Shown: one piece after another, positions 8,621 through 16,026 of the stretch
How positions within the stretch are numbered: position 1 is the first letter of the stretch
How the letters are laid out: each line of letters begins with the position of its first letter
Assembly (NCBI GenBank): GCA_947653505.1
Contig: CANTHI010000004.1
Location: forward strand, 1-26,608
DNA length: 26,608 bases
Origin: an uncultured Eubacterium sp.
GTDB lineage: Bacteria; Bacillota_A; Clostridia; Lachnospirales; Lachnospiraceae
Reading direction: 5' to 3'
The notes under the pieces: model-generated
The model's database searches: none
Seen by the model: only the letters and a program-made list of their open reading frames with translations
What the model was told of the DNA's origin: nothing
Position numbers and translations under genes: made by a program

Positions 8621-8650
8621 TTATTTTTTCATAGTTAAATGAAAAAATAA
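8621..8650 (-). other. perfect 12-bp A/T-rich inverted repeat downstream of the ABC ATPase gene
   Basis: TTATTTTTTCAT and its exact complement are separated by 6 nt, 15 nt after the ATPase stop codon and 48 nt before the next start. As RNA this would form a stem with almost no G-C pairs. It could be a weak terminator or pause site, an mRNA 3' end, or an operator. It lies in the largest gap (91 bp) in the left half of the cluster. Confidence 0.6.
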
Positions 8651-8664
8651 TGAAAACACAGGCT

Positions 8665-9414
8665 TTATGACATATAATCATTATACAGCGGCAGCACCTC
8701 CCCCGTACTTCCCTGCATCTTGATCCTGCCCTCATGCAGCCATAATATCGTATCGCACAGCTTTTCCAGTGTCTCCGTACTATGAGACACAATCATAACC
8801 GTCCGTTCCTCATTTGTAATCAGCTCTTTCATTTTGGCATAGCTTTTTTTCTTAAACCGCACGTCCCCGACACTCAGCACCTCATCGATCAGCATAATCT
8901 CTGTCTCAAGCACTGCCGTAATCGAAAATGCCAGCTTGGAATACATACCGCTGGAATACGTGCGGACCGGCTTATCAATAAAATCCTCCAGCTCGGAAAA
9001 ATCGATAATTTCATCTATTTTGGATAAAATCTGCTCTTCGCTGAACCCTAACAGCATCCCGCTTAAAAAAATATTTTCCCTTCCGGTCAGCTTTTTCTGA
9101 AATCCTACGCCGATCGACAGCAGGGATATCGTATGTCCATGCAGATCAATCGTACCCTCATCCGCCGCAAAAATACCGGCAATCGCGCGCAGCAGCGTCG
9201 ATTTGCCGCTCCCGTTTTTGCCGACGATGCCCATGATCTCTCCTTTGGGCACCTGAAAGGAAACTCCCCTGACCGCTTCAAATACATCCACCTGAGACTT
9301 TTTCAGGCTGAACAGGCTGTTTTTTATGGATATCCGGTTCAGGCACTTATAGCGTATTTTTAAATCTGATACTTCGATTGCACATTCTTTGTTGCGTTCA
9401 TTTGCCATATCCAT
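8665..9414 (-). CDS. ABC transporter ATP-binding protein, polysaccharide/teichoic acid exporter (Wzt/TagH-like)
   Basis: The 249-residue nucleotide-binding subunit powers export of the finished lipid-linked polymer. Walker A GKNGSGKST is at residues 65-73, the signature motif YSSGM at about 153-157, Walker B IMLIDE at 173-178 and the switch histidine in MIVSHST at H211. The long N-terminal lead before Walker A and the TGRENIFLSGMLLG segment are typical of the O-antigen/teichoic acid exporter class. It lacks the extra C-terminal carbohydrate-binding domain of O8/O9a-type Wzt, so it does not obviously recognise a terminal sugar cap by itself. It follows its permease gene by 30 bp and forms the exporter with it. 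Confidence 0.93.
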   Translation of the reverse strand: MDMANERNKECAIEVSDLKIRYKCLNRISIKNSLFSLKKSQVDVFEAVRGVSFQVPKGEIMGIVGKNGSGKSTLLRAIAGIFAADEGTIDLHGHTISLLSIGVGFQKKLTGRENIFLSGMLLGFSEEQILSKIDEIIDFSELEDFIDKPVRTYSSGMYSKLAFSITAVLETEIMLIDEVLSVGDVRFKKKSYAKMKELITNEERTVMIVSHSTETLEKLCDTILWLHEGRIKMQGSTGEVLPLYNDYMS

Positions 9415-9444
9415 ACCGTTTTGTCCACTTTCCCACTCTCAATT

Positions 9445-10227
9445 TTACATCACCTTTACATAACTGTTTTCATGCCGGTAAATATTGCGTATCCCGACCA
9501 CTGACAATACGATCCCGATGACAAACCATGCCAGTAACGCGCCCCACTCCGGCATCTCCTGATAGATGAGCACCCGACGCATGGAATCCACGATCAGCGC
9601 CATCGGATTGCACTTTAGCAGCAGACTGCTGTACGGGTATGGCACACGGTTGCGGATGGAATAAAAAATTCCCGTCAGATAAAACAGCAGCTTAAGCACT
9701 ACCGTCACCACATTGGCCAGATCCTCGACGTATACGCCAAAGTGCAGCAGCACGCTGCTGAACGCAAAGGTCACTACTACCAGCACGACAAACAGCGGCA
9801 GCATCAGCAGCGCTTTCCAGTCCACCGGCACCCGATAGCCGATCATCATCACAACGACAATGGAAAACGCAATCATCATCTTAAATCCGTTGGAACATAG
9901 TTTCACAAAGATCAGTATAAACTTTGGTATATACACTTTGGATACAATCGGCTTGTTGGCCGCTACCAGCTTTACGCTCTGGCGCAGACAAGCGGAAAAA
10001 AAGTTCCAGCTGTTGTAGCCGATAAAGATAAACACTGGCAGATACGGCTCCCCTTTCTGAAATACAATCACCGCCACAAACGAGTAAACAATCATAAACA
10101 GCAGCGGGTCCAGAATCCACCACATCCAGCTCAGATGCGAGTTGGCGACTTCGGACTTTAACTCGGATTTTGCCGCATATATGGTATATTTTCTGTATTT
10201 TTTTACATCACTGATCAATCGGTTCAA
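9445..10227 (-). CDS. ABC-2 type permease, polysaccharide exporter (Wzm/TagG-like)
   Basis: A 260-residue integral membrane protein with about six hydrophobic helices in the ABC-2 arrangement. The N-terminal amphipathic stretch (YRKYTIYAAKSELK) precedes the first helix, SHLSWMWWILDPLLFMIVY is the family-typical beginning of the membrane domain, and the C-terminal region has YPYSSLLLKCNPMALIVD followed by a last helix. The start is a TTG with AAAGGAG eight nt upstream, a good context. It lies 15 bp after a GT2 gene and 30 bp before the ATPase gene. With no Wzx flippase or Wzy polymerase in the window, this transporter is the probable route for the polymer across the membrane. Confidence 0.93.
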   Translation of the reverse strand: MNRLISDVKKYRKYTIYAAKSELKSEVANSHLSWMWWILDPLLFMIVYSFVAVIVFQKGEPYLPVFIFIGYNSWNFFSACLRQSVKLVAANKPIVSKVYIPKFILIFVKLCSNGFKMMIAFSIVVVMMIGYRVPVDWKALLMLPLFVVLVVVTFAFSSVLLHFGVYVEDLANVVTVVLKLLFYLTGIFYSIRNRVPYPYSSLLLKCNPMALIVDSMRRVLIYQEMPEWGALLAWFVIGIVLSVVGIRNIYRHENSYVKVM

Positions 10228-10242
10228 TTTTAGTACTCCTTT

Positions 10243-11049
10243 TTATCCCAGATACTTCCAAAATCCATGCAGGGTGTAAAAAATCATATAATAAAACGAC
10301 TGCAGCCGCCCATATCCAAGATAGCGGTAAGAACCGTACTGCATCTGTGCGGATTTCCATTTATTTCTGGACTTCCCGCCCGCACTCAGCCTGCATTTGA
10401 GGGCAGGTACATCCACGCCTGCCGCAGTCCCGTATTTTTTCAGTACCCGCAGCCACAAAATATAATCTTCATGATACCGGTCAGCCACAAATCCAAACTC
10501 CTGCGCCACATCCCGCCGCATCACGACTGACCCGCACGGGATGACATTCGTCCGCAGCAGCATCTGGTACGTGATCCGGGACGGTACGCCGATGCTTTTT
10601 CCCAACGGACTTCCATCCGGCTGCATCAGCTCCCTGCCGGTACAGCATAAGACCGCGCCTGTTTTCCTTATACATTCCATCTGAAGCTTTAATTTATCCG
10701 CGTCCCACCAGTCATCCGCATCCAGAAACGCGATATATTTCCCACGCGCTAACGAAATCCCAAGATTGCGCGCACTGGCAGGTCCGTGATTGTTTCTGCG
10801 ACGCACGTACCGGATCCGCGGATCGGACTGACAGGCGCGCATCACATCTGCCGTATGGTCCGTCGAGCAGTCGTCGATCACCAGCAGCTCCCACGGCTGC
10901 CCACAAGTCTGCGCGCATACGGATGCAACCGCCTGTCCGATATAAGCTGCCGCCTGATACGCGGGCATCACCACAGAGATCAGCGGTGTGCTCTCCTGCG
11001 GTCTGCTGTTTTGTTCTGATTTGTCCTGTCTTTGTACCTTATTATTCAT
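10243..11049 (-). CDS. GT2 family glycosyltransferase
   Basis: A 268-residue cytoplasmic GT-A enzyme. After a polar lead of about 20 residues it shows PLISVVMPAYQAAAYI, then DDCSTDHT, ARNLGISLARGKYIAFLDADDWW with the metal-binding DAD, and a HEDYILWLRVL block with the catalytic-base-like ED. A C-terminal aromatic region (YYMIFYTLHGFW) could associate with the membrane. No strong ribosome binding site precedes the ATG, only AGGA about 14 nt away, so a slightly different start or weak translation is possible. It sits between a sugar-1-P transferase and the exporter genes, and most likely extends the lipid-linked chain early in synthesis. Donor and acceptor are unknown. Confidence 0.88.
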   Translation of the reverse strand: MNNKVQRQDKSEQNSRPQESTPLISVVMPAYQAAAYIGQAVASVCAQTCGQPWELLVIDDCSTDHTADVMRACQSDPRIRYVRRRNNHGPASARNLGISLARGKYIAFLDADDWWDADKLKLQMECIRKTGAVLCCTGRELMQPDGSPLGKSIGVPSRITYQMLLRTNVIPCGSVVMRRDVAQEFGFVADRYHEDYILWLRVLKKYGTAAGVDVPALKCRLSAGGKSRNKWKSAQMQYGSYRYLGYGRLQSFYYMIFYTLHGFWKYLG

Positions 11050-11159
11050 TCTGCTATGTCATCCTATTACCATTCTGCTGCCATTCGGTCTGCTTTTTCT
11101 GGTCTGACGGTATAACCCGTATCTGTTCTTGCTGACATGGCTGTATTCCCGTCAGAAAT

Positions 11160-12587
11160 TTATTTTCCCTGCCGCTTCAGATCCGGCGCCGTCCTGAGCG
11201 CTGTCTTCTGGCTGTCCTCCACACCCTCAGACTTTTCCTTCTGGAACAGGATCTTGACCGTCAGCAGAATCAGCTTCAGATCCAGCCAGAGGGAGTAATT
11301 TTCAATATATGTCAAATCCAGTTTTAACTTGTCATACGGTACGGTATTGTACTGCCCGTACACCTGCGCATATCCGGTCAGACCGGCTTTTACTTTCAGA
11401 CGGAACCGGAACTGCGGGATGCTCTGCTCATATTCCTTCGTGATCTCTTCCCGCTCCGGCCGCGGCCCTACAAAAGACATATCCCCGATCAGCACATTAA
11501 ACAGCTGCGGCAGCTCGTCCACATGCAGTCTGCGGATCACCTTTCCGACAGGAGTGATCCTGTCGTCATGCTCGCTGGCCAGCCTCGCGCCCCGTTTTTC
11601 CGATTCTACGATCATGCTGCGGAACTTATAGATCTGAAACGGCCTGCCGTTTTTCGTAATCCGCTCCTGGGAATACAGCACCGGACCCCCATCATACAGC
11701 TTAATCGCAGCTGCGATCAGCAGCATAACCGGAGACGCCAGAATACATCCTGCCAGTCCGATCACAATATCCATCGCACGCTTTAAAAAACTCTGCCCAA
11801 ACGTCATCCCCTGATTGCGGAACAACAGCAGCGGGGAATCAAACAGGTCGATTTCCGATGCGCTGATAATCATAATATCCGATATCTTCGGCACTGAATA
11901 GCAGCGGATGTTATGCTGAAAACAGAACTTTAACACCTCATTACGCTCATGAGACGGAATATCCCCGATAATCACAGACTCATGCTTTGCAACCCTGTCC
12001 AGAATCTTTTTCATGCCTGCTTTTAAATGGATCGTTTCTTTTACCTGATACTTATCTCCCCGCGACTGCAGCTTGCGGATCAGCGCTTTCGGACTGATCT
12101 CCCCATAAATCAGCAGCATCTCATGCGGCGGATACAGTCTGGCATAGACACTGCGCATCGCGATAATCCAGACGACTCCGACCACGATCTGCAGCAGCGA
12201 CAGCGCCAGCATCGGTGAAGAAAACCATAAAAACTTCCAGCGCTTTGCAATCAGCGCCAGCTGCAGATATTCCACCGCGTTCGTCGCGCACACCGATAAA
12301 ATCTGCGAATACAGCACATCCAGATTCCGCAGATAACCGACACGGAATCCTCCCAGCACCTTCATAAACAAAATGAGCACAAGCGCATACAGGACAATGA
12401 TCGTCCAGTGTCCTCTCCGGTAAAAGTAAAAATATTTAAAATATTTCCGCATACTTTTCAGTTCCCTGTTCGCATAGTAGTTATACCACAGACAGGCAAA
12501 CATCGCCGTATGCACCGCCACAATCAGTATGGTGCCAAGCAGCATAATAAAACGTTTATATTGCTCTTTCGAATTTGTATCTTGCAT
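11160..12587 (-). CDS. polyprenyl-phosphate sugar-1-phosphate transferase, second initiating-type enzyme
   Basis: A 475-residue protein with four N-terminal membrane segments (about 13-38, 61-80, 92-114, 119-144), a middle domain (about 155-250), a helix at about 272-297 and a C-terminal bacterial sugar transferase domain. Motifs are YSQERITKNG, IYKFRSM, D357-E358 in VDELPQLFNVL, VGPRPER and AGLTGYAQVYGQYN. The chosen ATG follows AAGGAG by 6 nt; a longer frame would overlap the previous gene without a better site. It differs from the other transferase in the window (GPRPER against GTRPPT, and QVYGQ against QVSGR), so the two probably use different sugars. VGPRPER/QVYGQYNT resembles enzymes for glucose-, galactose- or undecaprenyl-P-HexNAc-type priming, but I cannot choose. 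Confidence 0.92.
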   Translation of the reverse strand: MQDTNSKEQYKRFIMLLGTILIVAVHTAMFACLWYNYYANRELKSMRKYFKYFYFYRRGHWTIIVLYALVLILFMKVLGGFRVGYLRNLDVLYSQILSVCATNAVEYLQLALIAKRWKFLWFSSPMLALSLLQIVVGVVWIIAMRSVYARLYPPHEMLLIYGEISPKALIRKLQSRGDKYQVKETIHLKAGMKKILDRVAKHESVIIGDIPSHERNEVLKFCFQHNIRCYSVPKISDIMIISASEIDLFDSPLLLFRNQGMTFGQSFLKRAMDIVIGLAGCILASPVMLLIAAAIKLYDGGPVLYSQERITKNGRPFQIYKFRSMIVESEKRGARLASEHDDRITPVGKVIRRLHVDELPQLFNVLIGDMSFVGPRPEREEITKEYEQSIPQFRFRLKVKAGLTGYAQVYGQYNTVPYDKLKLDLTYIENYSLWLDLKLILLTVKILFQKEKSEGVEDSQKTALRTAPDLKRQGK

Positions 12588-12607
12588 CGCATGCTCCTTC
12601 AGGCAGA

Positions 12608-14386
12608 TCAGCTTCCTGTCAGTTTTTTCTTTATTTTCCGGACTGCCTTCCACAGGCCCTGCCCTTTTAACATCTCATTCTGCGCTACCACACGGTCATA
12701 ATCTGCCTTTAGCTGTGTCACATTAAAAAATCTGCGTTTCATCAGATTCACCATCTCCCGGTAAGGAACCAGTCCTCCGGTCACATACCGCTGAAAAGCC
12801 GCTTCCATCTGCGCGTATACGGCAGCCTCTTTCTGCGGAATTTTGGCAAATTCCAGCAGACGCTCCATCGAAAGCTCTTTCCGGTCCGGATTTTCGTGAT
12901 TTAAAAAAAACAGCGTCCGGTAAATAATAAAGTTTTGCGGTACCGGAAAGAAAAAGGTCCACTCATAATCGATTACATGCCAGATCCCGTCCTCCCCGGC
13001 CAGAATATTCGGCAGAATCAGATCAATATCGGAAATCTCACTGCAGACCGTCCCCCGCAGGGCGTCTTCCTGCAGATCTTTCCCAAATACCTCCCGGAAC
13101 GCACCCGTCATTTCAAATACCTTACTGTTTTTCTGATCCGGATCACGGATCAGCCGGATCAGCGTACGCAGCATGTCCGATACGTCCTCCATCCTTCCGG
13201 CAATAACTGCCTGCTCTGCCTGCTCCTGCAGCGCCTTTTCCCGCAGCAGCTCAAACTCCGCATAGATGCTGCCGTCCGCAGCCTGCCTGCGGATACACCG
13301 GTTAAACCGCAGCCTCGTACCCGCATACTGCGCACGCAGCTTTTCATATGCCTGTAAGATATGCCCGATATGCGCGGCCCCCTGCGGATACACCGCATAT
13401 TTACGCACATCCTTTCCGGTGATCTGCGTACAGACCGCGTATTCCCTGCTGCGGTCACAGGCATATCTTGCATAAACCGTTTCCTGCGTCAGGGAAGCCT
13501 GTCCCTGCGCTCCTGCCAGACATAAAAACGCATTCGCAAAAAACGGAAATTTTTCTTCTTCGATAATACTGTCAAATACCTTCTGCTCATCAAATAACAG
13601 CATCCGGTCATCTTCATAATTTACGATATTATAATTCAGATCTCCCTTTTTCGGAAGATAACGGTCCGAATAAATATCCAGCGCAAACCGTTCGTCCGGA
13701 TACGGATAGTAAAATTCCTGCTGTTCAAATCCGGTCTGATACAGCAGCCGGCCCAGTCCTTCTTTGGAATACAGCCGGACCCCGTTATTTTCCAGCCCGG
13801 CAAAATACGTATGCGTATACATCTCCTTATTGCCAGCCCAGTATTTTAATCCAAATTTATTTTTTGCCGCAAGCACGAGCATGCCATCCGGCTTCAGATG
13901 CCTGCGCAGCATACGCAGCAGCGGCTCCGCATCCTGCCCGGTCAGCGGCACATCCAGTACCGTGATCACATCATACTGACCCAGCCGCGCCTCACACTGG
14001 CCAGGAGAAGCCACATGGATCACAAGCGGATGGTCTTTGTGCCGCAGCGCGTTGCACCGGCAGTAAATACTATTTTCTTCCTGACAGGTCACAACCGCGC
14101 CCTTTTCCAGCAGCGCCGAAGTAACCGTCCCGCATCCGGCGCCCACCTCCAGCACGCTGGCATGCTCCTTCAGCTTTAACCATCCGATCAGATTTGCTCT
14201 GGACTCTGCCAGCTGATACATCACCGTCCAGCTTTTTCGCGCCGTGATCTGCGCATGATAGTCCTCATGATCCTGCGACTGTACGATTTCCAGCAGCTGC
14301 TTCTCCTCCTCATCAGCAGCCGGACGGTTCCAGACGTCCTCATCCGGCACATACAGCCGTACATTTCCGATCTTTTTTTCAAGCAT
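12608..14386 (-). CDS. SAM methyltransferase fused to a kinase-like domain, candidate WbdD-like polymer-capping protein
   Basis: A 592-residue soluble protein with at least two domains. Residues about 55-225 form a class I SAM-dependent methyltransferase: motif I VLEVGAGCG at 78-86, an acidic position in QEEN at about 102-105, and LKPDGMLVLAAKN at about 164-176. Residues about 300-500 look like a small-molecule kinase fold. SDIDLILPN ends in D455-x4-N460 like the catalytic loop of choline/aminoglycoside kinases, and HVIDYEW has D473 where the metal-binding Asp is expected. The last 40 residues (QLKADYDRVVAQNEML onward) are a short coiled-coil candidate ending in a basic tail. This order matches WbdD, which caps and limits O8/O9a chains in E. 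coli. Homology is inferred from motifs only. It starts 2 bp after rfbC. Confidence 0.72.
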   Translation of the reverse strand: MLEKKIGNVRLYVPDEDVWNRPAADEEEKQLLEIVQSQDHEDYHAQITARKSWTVMYQLAESRANLIGWLKLKEHASVLEVGAGCGTVTSALLEKGAVVTCQEENSIYCRCNALRHKDHPLVIHVASPGQCEARLGQYDVITVLDVPLTGQDAEPLLRMLRRHLKPDGMLVLAAKNKFGLKYWAGNKEMYTHTYFAGLENNGVRLYSKEGLGRLLYQTGFEQQEFYYPYPDERFALDIYSDRYLPKKGDLNYNIVNYEDDRMLLFDEQKVFDSIIEEEKFPFFANAFLCLAGAQGQASLTQETVYARYACDRSREYAVCTQITGKDVRKYAVYPQGAAHIGHILQAYEKLRAQYAGTRLRFNRCIRRQAADGSIYAEFELLREKALQEQAEQAVIAGRMEDVSDMLRTLIRLIRDPDQKNSKVFEMTGAFREVFGKDLQEDALRGTVCSEISDIDLILPNILAGEDGIWHVIDYEWTFFFPVPQNFIIYRTLFFLNHENPDRKELSMERLLEFAKIPQKEAAVYAQMEAAFQRYVTGGLVPYREMVNLMKRRFFNVTQLKADYDRVVAQNEMLKGQGLWKAVRKIKKKLTGS

Positions 14387-14388
14387 CC

Positions 14389-14949
14389 CTAAACTTCCTT
14401 ACCCGTAAATGCCGCGAAGCTGCCCCACTGTCTGTCCTTGTCTGCCATCAGCAGCTCCATATCATCCGTCAGCGGCCATTCGATTCCGATATCCGGATCG
14501 TTCCAGATCAGTCCGCCTTCGTCATCCGGATGATAAAAATCCGTACATTTATATGCAAACTCCGCATAATCTGACAGCACTAAAAATCCATGCGCAAACC
14601 CCTTCGGAATAAAAAACTGTTTTTTATTTTCTTCTGACAGACAGACGCCATGCCACTTTCCGTAAGTCTTCGAGCCTTTGCGCAGATCGACTGCCACGTC
14701 AAATACTTCTCCGCGGATCACCCGTACCAGCTTGTCCTGCGGATAGTGAATCTGAAAATGCAGTCCCCGCAGCACGCCCTTTTTCGAAGCCGACTGGTTG
14801 TCCTGTACAAACCGCACGCCAATGCCTGCTTCTTTAAAATCCTGTTCGTTATAAGTCTCCATAAAGTAGCCGCGTGCATCTCCAAATACCGTCGGCGTGA
14901 TTTCATACAATCCTTCAATCCCACACGTCGTTACCGTTATCTTCCCCAT
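14389..14949 (-). CDS. rfbC: dTDP-4-dehydrorhamnose 3,5-epimerase
   Basis: Third enzyme of dTDP-L-rhamnose synthesis: it epimerises C3 and C5 of dTDP-4-keto-6-deoxyglucose. The 186-residue cupin has GDARGYFMETYN, VRFVQDNQS, the catalytic His in GVLRGLHFQ (H64), AVDLRKGS, and the FAHGFLVLSD...FAYKCTDFYHP block with the conserved Tyr. I start at MGKITV, which matches the usual family N-terminus and has AAAGGA eight nt upstream; an ATG 17 codons earlier has only weak upstream purines. A 179-bp gap with short repeats separates it from rfbA. It is followed after 2 bp by the methyltransferase/kinase-like gene. Confidence 0.95.
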   Translation of the reverse strand: MGKITVTTCGIEGLYEITPTVFGDARGYFMETYNEQDFKEAGIGVRFVQDNQSASKKGVLRGLHFQIHYPQDKLVRVIRGEVFDVAVDLRKGSKTYGKWHGVCLSEENKKQFFIPKGFAHGFLVLSDYAEFAYKCTDFYHPDDEGGLIWNDPDIGIEWPLTDDMELLMADKDRQWGSFAAFTGKEV

Positions 14950-15046
14950 CTCCGATATCCTTTCCATCCTGTGACCAGAGCCTGATTCCATAGTTTTCAT
15001 TTCGCGCTCATGTCAGCTCTCTGCTATATAACATTTATCAGCTTTT

Positions 15047-15141
15047 CTATCCTGCTATCCTGCTGTCCTGTTACAGACCTTCGATCATGCATCCGCCTTT
15101 TCATACAGATGACAGATCCTGTTTCCTGCTACAGACCTTCC
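15047..15141 (-). repeat. 8-bp tandem repeats and duplicated end of rfbA
   Basis: Between rfbC and rfbA, three 8-bp units (CTATCCTG, CTATCCTG, CTGTCCTG on the plus strand, 15047-15070) are in tandem. Next to them, a 17-bp segment (15066-15082) repeats the rfbA 3' end including its stop codon (15125-15141) with one mismatch, 59 bp apart. This looks like slippage plus a small duplication in the 179-bp gap. No gene or terminator is evident in the gap. Confidence 0.6.
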
Positions 15142-15998
15142 GCAATATCCATCAGATATTTTCCATACGCGGTTTTTAACAGCGGCTGTGCCAGTGCCAC
15201 CAGCTGGTCATGGCCGATAAATCCCCGTTTATACGCGATCTCTTCAATACAGGAGACATACAGCCCCTGCCGTTTCTGGACTGCCGCCACATAGTCTGCC
15301 GCGTCCAGCAGGGAATCGTGCGTTCCGGTATCCAGCCATGCGAACCCGCGCCCGAGTGTCTCTACCTTTAATCTGCCGCGGTTCAGATATTCCCTGTTCA
15401 CAGACGTGATCTCAATCTCCCCTCTCGCGGAAGGCTTTACATTTTTAGCAATTTCTACCACATCATTGTCATAGAAATAGAGTCCGGGCACCGCATAGTT
15501 GGACTTTGGATGCTCCGGCTTTTCTTCGATGGAATATGCCATCCCATCTTCATCAAATGCAACCACGCCATACTCTCTGGGATCTTTTACATAATACCCG
15601 AAAATGACCGCGCCCTCCTGGATTGCCGCCGCGCGCTGCAGGACTCTGGAAAAGCTCTGTCCATAGAAAATATTATCTCCGAGTACAAGCGCAGCCGTAT
15701 CTGTTCCGATAAACTGCTCCCCGATTACAAACGCGTCTGCCAGCCCGCGCGGTGTCTCCTGTACCGCATAATGCATATCCAGTCCCAGCTGGCTGCCGTC
15801 TCCAAACAAATCTTCAAAAACCGGAAGATCCCTTGGCGTGGAAATCAGCAGAATCTCGCGGATTCCCGCCAGCATGAGCGTTGACAGCGGATAATAGATC
15901 ATCGGTTTGTCATATACCGGCATAATCTGCTTGGATATGGATTTCGTTAACGGATACAGTCTGGTGCCGGAACCGCCGGCGAGTATGATCCCTTTCAT
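15129..15998 (-). CDS. rfbA: glucose-1-phosphate thymidylyltransferase
   Basis: First enzyme of dTDP-L-rhamnose synthesis: it joins glucose-1-phosphate and dTTP to dTDP-glucose. The 289-residue protein opens with the nucleotide-binding signature [16 protein letters not shown] and [17 protein letters not shown], then has LGDNIFYG (metal-binding Asp) and [20 protein letters not shown], and [13 protein letters not shown] near the end. This is full length for the short (RmlA) class. The ATG follows AAAAGGAGATTAGGAGC, 28 bp after the large glycosyltransferase gene. The active-site residues seem intact, so the pathway in this window is complete with rfbB, rfbC and rfbD. Confidence 0.97.
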   Translation of the reverse strand: MKGIILAGGSGTRLYPLTKSISKQIMPVYDKPMIYYPLSTLMLAGIREILLISTPRDLPVFEDLFGDGSQLGLDMHYAVQETPRGLADAFVIGEQFIGTDTAALVLGDNIFYGQSFSRVLQRAAAIQEGAVIFGYYVKDPREYGVVAFDEDGMAYSIEEKPEHPKSNYAVPGLYFYDNDVVEIAKNVKPSARGEIEITSVNREYLNRGRLKVETLGRGFAWLDTGTHDSLLDAADYVAAVQKRQGLYVSCIEEIAYKRGFIGHDQLVALAQPLLKTAYGKYLMDIAEGL

Positions 15999-16026
15999 GC
16001 TCCTAATCTCCTTTTGGTATTCTTTT

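Noticed and set aside
15024..15104. 26-codon minus-strand frame in the rfbA-rfbC gap
   Set aside because: Weak ribosome binding site, very basic sequence, made of the duplicated and tandem-repeat DNA.
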